Positions 1 through 9,337 of a DNA stretch of 64,000 bases are shown here, one piece after another. The translations under genes were made by a program, and so were the position numbers. Source of the stretch: Naumovozyma dairenensis CBS 421 (taxonomy: Eukaryota > Ascomycota > Saccharomycetes > Saccharomycetales > Saccharomycetaceae); the NCBI RefSeq assembly GCF_000227115.2, contig NC_016481.1, positions 1,071,259 to 1,135,258 of the forward strand, given 5' to 3'. Under the pieces are notes generated by a model. That model was not told where the DNA came from. It worked only from the letters and a program-made list of their open reading frames with translations, and did not search any database. Position 1 is the first letter of the stretch. Each line of letters starts with the position of its first letter.

Positions 1-2
1 TA

Positions 3-1124
3 AGGCAACAATCATCCTTGATACATGAAAATACTAGATATTCTTATAAATCAAATATAACTAGTCGTCAAAACTCTATTAACTCTAAATATTCCACTAC
101 CTCCTCTGCATCCGCATCCGCATCCGCATCCACATCCACATCCGCATCTGCGTTTGCATTTGCTTTACCATCCTCAGCACCTACAGCAGCTAATTTACCC
201 AAAGCATGTAATAGAAGTAATTCCTATTCCCAAGCATCACAAACAAAATTTCAAAATAATAGAAACAAAAACAACAACAGGAAGAAGAGTAACAGTAATA
301 ACAATAACAATAATAATAATAATACTGTTAAAACTTTATATCCATTGAAACATTCACATAGTATGATTATAAATAATTCACTTCCAATGTATGACAACAA
401 TATTGATAATACAACTAATAAATCATCGTTCATGACACCATCTCAAAAATTTAGATTACGTAAAGAACAAAAGGGTAAAGAATTAAGGAAAATTATTAAA
501 GAAAAGGAACAATTTTATGAAGAATCTGAAAAAATATCCGATTTAGAAATAATTGATGGTGACATAAATGATTCGTTAATATGGAATATTCCAACAGCAT
601 CTATCTCAACAACTTCATTCATATCAGATAATAATAACAATAAAAACAAAACACGCGCAAAGAAAAATCTTAATAGACCTTTAATGCATTCACAATTCTC
701 TCTTTCAACAACATCAATTCCAGGTATTAATTCTGTATCAGATACACAATATTTCCAAGAAACAACAAATGATCTTTCATCATTATATGTAAATGATTCC
801 AAAACAATAACTAAATCCAAATTACAAAAGAGACATTATTCAGCAGATCATTTACCCTTATCAATGAAACATGCAAGTGATTCGGGTCTAGAAGATTTAT
901 TATTAGTATCAAATGATAAATTGAAATTTATAAGTTCTTCAAGACCAAGTTGGTTACCACCAAAGGATCCCATTGAAATGACATTCCATAATTTATGTAT
1001 CTCTGAAAATTTAAATCGTTTATCAAATGATCAATTGAAATTGAATCAAGCTAATGATGAGTTATTGAAAATTGATCAACTAAATATATCAACCTACGAA
1101 AGGTTATTAAAGAACGATAATTAT

Positions 1125-1157
<33 letters not shown>

Positions 1158-2033
1158 GATCTCAAAACACTGAAAAAAATTATATGGCAAACTAAATTAC
1201 CGAATAATTTAATCACTAATTTATTTTTAATGACTTTTAAAAATGTAGAAGAGGAACATTCATTCGATTCATTCGAGAATGTTTTAAGATTATTAAATAA
1301 AATGAAATTCCCAACAGATAAAGAATTTCAAATAAACCAATTAATTGAAAACAACATTAACAATAAACTTTCCGGATATATTCAACCCATTTCTGATCAA
1401 CTTCATTCCAATTTAATGTTATTATTACAATTGAAATCTATTTCTCAACATGGTTTAGTCATCGGAGATGATTTATTATTTTACCATTTCCTTTTACTAA
1501 TTCATAACAACAACAATGATGACGGACAAGAACAGGAACTTGATGTGAATGATTTATCAACAATTTGGAATATCGTAAATAAAATACAAGTAACATGTTT
1601 CAATGAACATTATAAGGAACAATATGATATCAATGTCTTGAAGAAGGCTCAATCATTATCATTCTTAAACAAACCGGAATTTAAAAATGAATTAAATTCA
1701 AACTGTTTGAACTTCAATACAATATGGAATGTATTTGAAAGATTGGATCATGATTTATTTCTTTGGATAATTAGTATCATATTCACTTTGACAATGTACC
1801 AGAACTTGAAGTCCAAACGGAAGTCAAATTATAAAATCTCAATTTCATTCACGATAAATATATTGATCAATTATCATTTCGGATTTAATGATTTTCAACA
1901 TTTGAACGATTTAGAAGATGCTAATTTTTGTATACCGATGCCAATCCCTATCACAAGGGATTCGAATGATGAACAATTGAATAGTAACAGAACTTTCATA
2001 AAGAAGTGGTTACATTATTATGAAACCATTTAA
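3..2033 (+). CDS. SBE2: Sbe2-like bud cell-wall protein, 5' end cut by the window
   Basis: The frame is open to the left edge of the window, so the gene begins outside it; about 677 codons are visible against roughly 860 in S. cerevisiae Sbe2. Sbe2 and its WGD paralogue Sbe22 help carry cell-wall components from the Golgi to the growing bud surface. The visible N-terminal part is low-complexity: an Ala-Ser run from a GCATCC-type hexamer repeat, then Asn and Lys runs. A conserved-looking stretch beginning SSRPSWLPPKDP follows, then a His tract of about ten, and a helical C-terminal region without recognisable catalytic motifs. The identification rests mainly on order: the next two genes match YDR352W and YDR353W, which follow SBE2 (YDR351W) in S. 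cerevisiae. I did not recognise a named domain in the sequence itself. SBE22 is the alternative, but its neighbours would be GRE3 and YPT35. Confidence 0.68.
107..152 (+). repeat. Hexanucleotide repeat coding Ala-Ser/Thr-Ser
   Basis: About eight imperfect copies of GCATCC/ACATCC lie inside the SBE2 reading frame and encode alternating Ala-Ser and Thr-Ser. The period is a multiple of three, so copy-number change would keep the frame. Confidence 0.8.
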
Positions 2034-2636
2034 AAAAAAAAATTAAATGAAAAAGCAACGCCGTAATATACGTATAGGTAAATGGACAAATACATAGACA
2101 CACACATATAATATATATAAAAGAATAATGCATTAAAAACCTGCATAGTTTTCTTTTATTGTAAGGAGAAGTTTGAATCCTTATTTGAAAGTGTGTCTTA
2201 TATAGATATATGTAAATTGACACCAGTGGCGGTTTACTTTACTTTACTTTTCCATGATATGCCCTAATAGAAAAATATAGGTTTAAAAAGGTAACCCTAA
2301 TACACCCTTATTTACCAAACCAAAATAAACAATACAAAAAAATATTTAAAGTTTAAAGAAATAAAAGAGAAGTATTAGGTAAGGAAATGACTTCGTTAAT
2401 TATTGTCAATTTAATCATGACCTCACCTCACTTTACTTTTTTACAAATAGTATCCGTAAAGAATACTTAACAAAAATTTGTATTACCGTATTTATCATAT
2501 CGTTTTATCATCATTTTGCGTTTAGTATATTCCATCTAAATTCTGAGGAAAGTCACATCGAAAACCCCATTTTTGTTTACTTAGTATTATTCATAAAAAG
2601 AAATATCAAATATAAACGCATACAACACATCCATTA
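2034..2636. other. SBE2-YPQ2 intergenic region
   Basis: About 600 bp of AT-rich DNA between tandem genes. There is a TATA-like run near 2107-2120 and one Tbf1-type motif AACCCTAA at 2293-2300. I see no RNA gene or credible small coding sequence. Confidence 0.6.
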
Positions 2637-3605
2637 ATGACAGAACTCGATAATTGTGCTCAATCCATATGGCCACTCATATCCAATATCAATGGCTCCC
2701 TTTCATTCATAAGTTCCTTCATATCCCTTCTACCCCAAATAATAGAAACATATCATGATAAGACAGTCATTGGTTTATCACCATATTTTTTACTAGCATG
2801 GTTATGTGGTGATATAACATCATTAATAGGTGCCATTTTAACTGATCAATTATCCTTCCAAATCATATTGGCGATTTATTTCCTTTTTAATGATTTATTT
2901 GTTTGTGGACAATATTACTATTATGGGATCATTCATAAAAATAAATTAGCTACTATGAGTCATGAACCTAAACCGCTACTCACAACAATTGACATCGATA
3001 TGGATAATAACACCAATTCTAACACGAACGGAGATGATGACCATTCAAGCAACTCCAACGGGTTGGAAGCAATAAGAAGTAGAGATAGCAGTCAAAGAAG
3101 GGCTGCTTTAATCACAGCATTGACCATTGCAAATTCTATAAATAGTGCTGAAGCACAATCGCTACCACCACCTTCATCATCTCCAGTCTTAAGAAATAAT
3201 CGAATCGGTACAATATTATCATGGATGGGGGCAAGTTTCTACGTCGGAGCAAGGATACCACAACTATATAGGAATTATAAGAGGAAGTCCACCGATGGAT
3301 TGTCTCCTTTCTTGTTTGCGACTACATTGTTGGGGAATATCACTTATAATGTTAGTATTTTCACAAGTTGTAATGTATTGATGAATGATGATAAGATTGG
3401 GTTTATTAAGAATGAAATGCCATTCATATTCGGGAGTGCGGGCACTATTATATTCGATTTGATTTATTTTTATCAATATTATGTATTATATGCTGATGAT
3501 TTGAAATTAAGAGAATTGGAACGAGAAATAATGGAAGAGTGTAGTAATGAAGATGTTGATGGACAAGGAGTCGAGGTATCAGAAAGGACTGCATTGTTAT
3601 TATGA
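2637..3605 (+). CDS. YPQ2: PQ-loop vacuolar cationic amino-acid exporter
   Basis: 322 residues, close to S. cerevisiae Ypq2 (317). The family are seven-helix PQ-loop proteins of the vacuolar membrane that export lysine and arginine, related to mammalian PQLC2. Both PQ-loop repeats are visible: the first with SLLPQ at about residues 31-34, the second with ARIPQLYRNY at about residue 208. Each is followed by the family's GLSP motif (VIGLSPYF and DGLSPFLF). A hydrophilic loop of roughly 85 residues, rich in Asn, Asp and Ser, separates the repeats. The C-terminus SERTALLL resembles an acidic-dileucine sorting signal for the vacuole (inference). It lies between SBE2 and TRR1, as YDR352W does. YPQ1 and RTC2 are paralogues; synteny favours YPQ2. 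Confidence 0.85.
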   Translation: MTELDNCAQSIWPLISNINGSLSFISSFISLLPQIIETYHDKTVIGLSPYFLLAWLCGDITSLIGAILTDQLSFQIILAIYFLFNDLFVCGQYYYYGIIHKNKLATMSHEPKPLLTTIDIDMDNNTNSNTNGDDDHSSNSNGLEAIRSRDSSQRRAALITALTIANSINSAEAQSLPPPSSSPVLRNNRIGTILSWMGASFYVGARIPQLYRNYKRKSTDGLSPFLFATTLLGNITYNVSIFTSCNVLMNDDKIGFIKNEMPFIFGSAGTIIFDLIYFYQYYVLYADDLKLRELEREIMEECSNEDVDGQGVEVSERTALLL

Positions 3606-4758
3606 TATCGAGTCAATCGTTTACCCAATTAATATAAATATGGAGAACACACACTCTCTCTACCAAGTTCATTACTTTCACTCCGGACGAAAACTTCAAC
3701 CACACAGCTATAGAGAAAAGAAACTACTCATACATACACACATACACACATACGTACATATATATTTATATGTACTTTGCATAATTGATACCTAATCATT
3801 TCATTCATTGAAGAATTATACAATGACAGGATTTTAGAATCAAGAGTAGCCGACACGAGATGCAAAGTCAAGAAAGAGTGGATACGAGGATAGATAATGA
3901 TCTATTATCTTAAGAAATGTTGCACTATTTCTGAAGTAATTAGTAATTAGATGAAAATAGACTTTATTTACAGATTCCAAGAAAATACATTACAATAGCT
4001 TCTATTTCCATATTTCTATTAATATTCTCAAAAAAGATTATCACTTTTTCACTTGTAAAAGATTGTATCAACTAGCCGCAATTCTAGTAGGAGAATATTT
4101 CAAATGGTCCTCTTCCTGCTTTTAACAGCGCCCGTTTTTATTCAATATTTGCATTCTAAGTAAGAAAGCAATAACATTATCTAAGTCCTCCTGATAGTAT
4201 ATAATCATTTGAAGGAATGAGTATTAATGTAGATTTAAGATCGAACTTCGAATACATAAATGGAAAAAAATTAGTGTCATATTTTTAAGGGCGGGTGCCG
4301 TGGTATTGAGAACAAAAATATATAAGACTATTCTGTACTTGTAAAACTATTTCGTCACGGTAAGTTTTACTTTACCGCTCTTATTATTTAGAAAAAAACA
4401 TTATTCAAAAGGATCAAAGCACTATTCAAAAAAAATATTTTTACGACTAAATTAGCCGTTTTTGCACTTTCCGCTTCTTTTGTTTCGTAGTTCATTCTTG
4501 AATGTTTTACTTTTGTAAGATTCGTTCTGGATTCGGTAATTATACTCTTATGATATTAGACTGCAAAATATTCAAGTTTTAAGTTTAGTCTGAGTTGATG
4601 GATGATACTGCATTTGTTATGCCAATAATACCAGACATCGCGGCGTCATAAAGGCAATCAGACACCTTATCTCCACACTGAATAAAAGTAAGGAAAACAT
4701 CAAGTTATTATTATTCGATGATCCTCTAAAGTTGGATACCAACTTCTAATGCAATACT
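3606..4758. other. YPQ2-TRR1 intergenic region
   Basis: About 1.15 kb. There are TATA-like runs and one Yap1-type motif TTAGTAA at 3940-3946, about 820 bp from the TRR1 start and therefore weak support for Yap1 control. A five-codon upstream ORF (ATG at 4749, stop at 4764-4766) overlaps the first TRR1 start. No RNA gene is seen. Confidence 0.55.
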
Positions 4759-4766
4759 ATGTATAA
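4749..4766 (+). promoter_or_regulatory. Five-codon uORF overlapping the first TRR1 ATG
   Basis: ATG CAA TAC TAT GTA TAA begins ten bases before the first TRR1 ATG, in a different frame, and ends seven bases after it starts. If it lies within the mRNA leader, ribosomes using it would miss the first TRR1 ATG and could resume at the internal ATG (4837). Confidence 0.45.
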
Positions 4767-5799
4767 AACAATACAAACTAATACACTTATCCAATCACTG
4801 TACAAAAGCACGCCGAATATATTATCACTACAAAGAATGGCCCATAGCAAAGTAACAATTGTCGGCTCAGGCCCCGCTGCCCACACAGCAGCCATCTACT
4901 TGGCAAGAGCCGAAATGAAGCCAACATTATTTGAAGGTATGTTAGCTAATGGTATTGCTGCAGGTGGTCAATTAACCACTACTACGGAGATTGAGAACTT
5001 TCCTGGATTCCCTAAGGCCTTGACAGGCTCCGAATTAATGGATAAGATGAGAGAACAATCCATTAGATTTGGTACCGATATTATCACAGAAACCATATCT
5101 AAAATTGATCTTTCGACGAGACCATTCAAGTTATGGAGTGAATTTAATGAAGATGGCGAACCCACAATGACTTCTGATGCTATTGTTTTCGCAACGGGGG
5201 CTTCCGCCAAGAGATTGCATTTGCCTGGTGAAGATCAATATTGGCAAAAAGGGATTTCTGCTTGTGCAGTTTGTGATGGGGCTGTACCAATATTTAGAAA
5301 TAAACCTTTAGCTGTTGTTGGTGGTGGTGATTCTGCTTGTGAGGAAGCTCAATTTTTAACTAAATATGGTTCTAAGGTTTTCATGATTGTTAGGAAGGAT
5401 TATTTGAGAGCATCCACCATTATGCAAAAACGTGCTGAAAAGAACGATAAGATTGAAATCTTGTATAATACTGTCAGTTTAGAAGCAATAGGTGACGGAA
5501 AATTATTGAATGCCTTGAGAATAAAAAATGTAAAGACTAATGAAGAAAGTGAATTACAAGTTAATGGTTTATTTTATGCTATTGGTCATACACCTGCTAC
5601 TAAGATCGTTCAAGGTCAAGTGGATACCGATGAAGCAGGCTATATCAAAACTGTTCCAGGCTCAACTTTGACTTCTGCTCCTGGATTCTTTGCTGCAGGT
5701 GATGTTCAAGATGCTAGATATAGGCAAGCCGTTACATCAGCTGGTTCTGGTTGTATGGCTGCCCTAGATGCAGAGAAATATGTCAGTGAATTAGATTAG
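4759..5799 (+). CDS. TRR1: Thioredoxin reductase, probably dual-targeted
   Basis: 346 residues of a low-molecular-weight NADPH-thioredoxin reductase, which passes electrons from NADPH through FAD to thioredoxin. Visible motifs are the FAD-binding GSGPAAH at about residues 36-42, the redox pair CAVC (Cys169 and Cys172), the NADPH-binding GGGDSA at 188-193 and the C-terminal FAD motif AAGDVQD. The body matches S. cerevisiae Trr1 (319 aa) closely. It adds a 26-residue N-terminus with Lys and Arg, many hydroxylated residues and no acidic residue, which looks like a mitochondrial presequence. Met27 (ATG at 4837, in the context AAAGAATGG) lines up with the cytosolic Trr1 start. S. cerevisiae divides these roles between TRR1 and TRR2; here one gene may make both forms (inference). 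Order SBE2-YPQ2-TRR1 supports the name. Confidence 0.95.
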   Translation: MYKTIQTNTLIQSLYKSTPNILSLQRMAHSKVTIVGSGPAAHTAAIYLARAEMKPTLFEGMLANGIAAGGQLTTTTEIENFPGFPKALTGSELMDKMREQSIRFGTDIITETISKIDLSTRPFKLWSEFNEDGEPTMTSDAIVFATGASAKRLHLPGEDQYWQKGISACAVCDGAVPIFRNKPLAVVGGGDSACEEAQFLTKYGSKVFMIVRKDYLRASTIMQKRAEKNDKIEILYNTVSLEAIGDGKLLNALRIKNVKTNEESELQVNGLFYAIGHTPATKIVQGQVDTDEAGYIKTVPGSTLTSAPGFFAAGDVQDARYRQAVTSAGSGCMAALDAEKYVSELD

Positions 5800-6132
5800 A
5801 TTAGATTAAAATTCTAAATTTGTTCGAATACTGAACTGATTTTTTACCGCATATAATAAATAACAGCACTATATTTCTGATATTAATTTTAGGAAAAGTG
5901 CAGTAATTACTCTATTATTATTTTAAGTTTTATCATTATTATACAGGTAATTTAAGTAAAAAGTTTAACGTTACTACAAAAGTGAAGCAACATCTATTTA
6001 CAAGTTAGTGTTGTTGGGAATCTTGGTAGACCAGCCCAATTCCCCTGCTGCAACGACTTTCTTTATTGTGATAGGTAAAAGGATGAATGGATCTGTGCGT
6101 GTTTATCATCGAAAATAAAAGGGTCCTTAAGT
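5800..6132. other. Convergent TRR1/MSS116 spacer at a synteny break
   Basis: A 333-bp spacer between converging genes. In S. cerevisiae, TRR1 (YDR353W) and MSS116 (YDR194C) are far apart on chromosome IV, so a rearrangement in one of the two lineages has its junction here. I see no tRNA, long terminal repeat or long repeat that would explain it. Confidence 0.6.
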
Positions 6133-8283
6133 TTATTCAAATGAGTTATTGTTATCATATGTTCTACGTCTGTTTGAATTGTAGTTGTTTCTACGGTTGT
6201 TACTATGACCATAATTCCCTCTGCGGTTGTTGTTATTATATCTATAGTTACCTCCGTCACCAAAGCTATCATTATCTTCACCATTGAATTCATCGTTACC
6301 ATCTCCTTCCTCATCATAGTTTCTTGGTTTCACTTCAAACATATCACGTACTCTGCCGTTACGAGCTAACCCCATTTTTTCAAGGAAGGAGAAACTTTCC
6401 ACAGGAATCTTAGCATCAGGTTTATTTAATAAAACGGCGTATGACGATGCAATTTCTGGTAGAATATCTCTTTCACGGAACCCATATTCTTTAATGCATG
6501 ATCTATAAAATGAAATGACACTAATTAAAACCTCGCCAAACCCTAAAGATGAATTTTCTTCAATCTTCTTGGCAAATTCCGTTCTCATTTCTTCATCAGG
6601 TTGGAAATCTCTGGAATTTTCAATAATAATGTTTTTCTCGAATTTCAATCTATCGATGAATGGTAACTCATCTTTACAAATAAATAAAGTTGAAGAACCT
6701 TCTTTACCACTACGAGCAGTTCTACCAATCCTATGAATATAATTTGGTAATTCAGATGGGACACCGACTTGAAGAACTTCTTTAACGTTAGGGAAGTCCA
6801 TACCACGAGCTCCTACATCTGTACAAACCAATAATCCCTTCTCCATTTTCTTGAAATTGTTGACAAGGTTAGTTCTTCTTCTTTGATCTAATTGACCATG
6901 GAATTCCAATACAGGTAAATCATTTGTAAATTCTTTTTGTAATAATTTTGCAATGAATCTTGTGAATTTGACAGTAGGAGCAAATAATATACCTTTATAA
7001 CCAGGATCAGCAACGATTTGTTTCTGTAAATGATCTAACGTGGCATAAACACTTTCAGCAAAATGGTTTGTAACTACCACAGCTTGGTCAATCTTTTCAT
7101 GAGCTTCTGGTTCATTCTTATCCACAGTGTCTAAAAATAAACATTGATCTTTATTCATAATTTCATTAGCTAAGACTTGAACTTTTTCATCTAAAGTGGC
7201 AGAAAATAACAACGTTCTTATATGATCCTTAGCCTTTGCATTAATGTCATTCAAATAACCAGAAACGAATTCCAAATCTTCCTTGAATCCGATTTCCAAT
7301 AATCTATCAGCCTCGTCCAAAATTTTGAAATCGACATATTTAAAGAATTTGTTACCATATTTCTGTAAGACATCAATCAATCTTCCCGGGGTAGCAATGA
7401 CGATATTAGGTCTAATTTGATCCATTCTTCTCATTGCCATACCGAAATTGGTACCACCCACCAATGAAACGCAACCAAATTTTTTCAAGCCATAATTATG
7501 ATCATGAATCTTTTTAACTTCCGCTTCAATTTGTAATGCCAAATCTCTCGTTGGTGCCACTATGACACATTTAACCATATACCTTGAATCCAATTGAGTA
7601 TTAATCAAATGTTGAAACATAGGAATTAAGAATGCAAAAGTTTTCCCCGTCCCAGTCTTAGCCCTGGCAATGACATCATCATTTGTCGTAGAGGATAAGA
7701 TTGGTTTAATAGTACGTTGTTGTACTGGAGATAATCCAGGAAACCCCATTCTCGAAATCGATTTATGTAGCATAGTATCAATAATACCTTCCTCATGAAG
7801 TTGGTCCAGTGTGACTTCCTCGTTATTGTTTGTACTATCTAATCTAACGACCTTTTTGGTAAACTTTGAATTTGTCTCTAAAGTTGGTTCTGCGTCCTCC
7901 ATTGTGTCGTATCTTCTTGGAGGATATTGTCTGCTGCTGCTACCACCACGGCCACCGCTGGATCTTCCTCCTCTGTTACCACCATAGTTCTTGGTGTTAA
8001 AATAACCCGAATTACTGCTGCCTCTATCATTATTGTTGTTGTAATGTTTTGAATAACGAGGACCTCTGGAATCAGAATCCCAATCTCTTCTTTTGGAACC
8101 TCTGTTATTATTATTACTACTATTCTTGGAGCCACCTTCTTGATAATAGTGTCTCCTTGCTTCAGTAAATACGGTAGTAGCGGAACTATTGTCGTTGCTA
8201 GTAGTAATACCAGCGACTTTACTCAGTGAAGACAGAAGTAACCTCGACGGTAAGTTTGACCTTCTATGGATACGTAAGAGCAT
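6133..8283 (-). CDS. MSS116: Mitochondrial DEAD-box RNA helicase Mss116
   Basis: 716 residues from the ATG at 8283 (S. cerevisiae 664). The frame is open for 28 more codons upstream, but they contain no ATG, and the chosen start gives an Arg/Leu/Ser-rich N-terminus typical of mitochondrial import. Mss116 is an RNA chaperone for group I and II intron splicing, translation and RNA processing in the matrix. DEAD-box motifs appear in order: Q-motif region (GFPGLSPVQQ), Walker A AKTGTGKT at about 208-215, APTRDLALQ, TPGRL, DEAD at about 323-326, SAT at about 361-363, TDVGARGMDFP and HRIGRTARSGKEG. A basic, Asn/Arg/Gly-rich tail follows, as expected for the RNA-tethering C-tail. A second Gly/Arg/Asn-rich stretch lies between presequence and core. 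REF2 is divergent, as YDR195W is in S. cerevisiae. Confidence 0.93.
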   Translation of the reverse strand: MLLRIHRRSNLPSRLLLSSLSKVAGITTSNDNSSATTVFTEARRHYYQEGGSKNSSNNNNRGSKRRDWDSDSRGPRYSKHYNNNNDRGSSNSGYFNTKNYGGNRGGRSSGGRGGSSSRQYPPRRYDTMEDAEPTLETNSKFTKKVVRLDSTNNNEEVTLDQLHEEGIIDTMLHKSISRMGFPGLSPVQQRTIKPILSSTTNDDVIARAKTGTGKTFAFLIPMFQHLINTQLDSRYMVKCVIVAPTRDLALQIEAEVKKIHDHNYGLKKFGCVSLVGGTNFGMAMRRMDQIRPNIVIATPGRLIDVLQKYGNKFFKYVDFKILDEADRLLEIGFKEDLEFVSGYLNDINAKAKDHIRTLLFSATLDEKVQVLANEIMNKDQCLFLDTVDKNEPEAHEKIDQAVVVTNHFAESVYATLDHLQKQIVADPGYKGILFAPTVKFTRFIAKLLQKEFTNDLPVLEFHGQLDQRRRTNLVNNFKKMEKGLLVCTDVGARGMDFPNVKEVLQVGVPSELPNYIHRIGRTARSGKEGSSTLFICKDELPFIDRLKFEKNIIIENSRDFQPDEEMRTEFAKKIEENSSLGFGEVLISVISFYRSCIKEYGFRERDILPEIASSYAVLLNKPDAKIPVESFSFLEKMGLARNGRVRDMFEVKPRNYDEEGDGNDEFNGEDNDSFGDGGNYRYNNNNRRGNYGHSNNRRNNYNSNRRRTYDNNNSFE

Positions 8284-8548
8284 AATATTGTTAGGGAGTC
8301 TGTGTTTACTTCTTTTTACAATAAATGCAGATACTATGACAGTTGTTGTAGTTGTATTCTTGATCAAGATCTGGTATATTTATTAACTAAGTTATTATAT
8401 GCCAGATATATTTCAGACAGTGTTCTACGAGAGGTTTATCGCCTTCATGATTGTTATTGTGAGAGCGAGCGTTGAGTGTGTTTTCTCTCGTGTGTGAAGA
8501 ATAACCCGAGCCATTGGCGGCAAACAGAACCGAACCCTAGCTATCCGG

Positions 8549-8634
8549 CACGTGTGGGCTTCCTAAACATATATCTATTCTTCCCATCACATGACTAGGT
8601 CATCTGTACCTCCAGTCAGGTGCATTTGCACGTG
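8549..8634. promoter_or_regulatory. Cluster of three CACRTG (E-box) motifs
   Basis: CACGTG at 8549-8554, CACATG at 8588-8593 (in the context ATCACATG, which fits Cbf1 RTCACRTG) and CACGTG at 8629-8634. They lie 266-351 bp upstream of the MSS116 start. Cbf1, Pho4, Tye7 or Ino2/Ino4 could bind such sites; I cannot say which. Confidence 0.55.
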
Positions 8635-8871
8635 CTTAATATCATTTTATACGGCGTCTCTCTGCACAGTAGAAAATTTTACAACAAACATCCATCCACA
8701 TCAATACAACTAAATAGTGTATTGTCAAAGTTAAAACCCGACAACAACAGACAATAAATGCGTTAGGAATAAGTTACGTACCTTTTAAAACAACTGGAAG
8801 GTTAAAGAGGTTACGAAAGAGTAGGCCACTTCTTGAACAAAGAAAGTGCATAATAACAAGCAATCAAGAAG

Positions 8872-8916
8872 CTATACTATACTATACTATACTATACTAT
8901 ACTATACTATACTATA
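8872..8916. repeat. CTATA pentanucleotide array, nine copies
   Basis: Nine perfect tandem copies of CTATA, noncoding, between MSS116 and REF2. A second array with the same unit lies near 34071. Confidence 0.95.
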
Positions 8917-9337
8917 TTCCTAGAGTTGGAAGGTTTTATATCTCAATAACTAACCTATTCTCTCACTAATTGGCAGAACTGACGGAACGAATTCGAATTT
9001 GAACTCACAAGGACAAGACAGTATAACCAACTATACATTTTTCGTATATATAAATTCTCTATTATATTATATCATCTCTCTCTTTCTCGATTCTCTTAAT
9101 TCATTATACCATTCGATCTTATTCATTGGTATTTCTTTTTTAAAAGAAACAATACTAAAAATAAACCCAACAAACATAGAAAGAAAAAGGGCATTTCTGT
9201 TATACATATTAATAGAAATAACAAAAAAGCAAGTTCAACAATAAACTGGTCCCAATAAAACAAGTATAATATCTTATTCTCGAAAAAATACTAGCAAAAA
9301 AACAAAAAGAAAAACAAGTTAATAAATCATACCAGTA

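Larger units (their letters stand above)
8284..9337. promoter_or_regulatory. Divergent MSS116/REF2 promoter region
   Basis: About 1.05 kb shared by divergent genes. It holds three E-box/Cbf1-type CACRTG motifs within 90 bp (listed separately), a CTATA pentamer array, and a long A- and AT-rich leader before REF2. A short open frame near 9000-9240 has no coding character. Confidence 0.6.

Noticed and set aside
3940..3946. Yap1 site for TRR1 regulation
   Set aside because: TTAGTAA is a Yap1 variant, but it is 820 bp from the start and nearer to the YPQ2 3' end. I could not find a closer one.
8999..9244. An 81-codon open frame upstream of REF2
   Set aside because: It does not begin with ATG, is AT-driven in composition and hydrophobic by chance, and lies in the REF2 leader. 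No recognisable protein.
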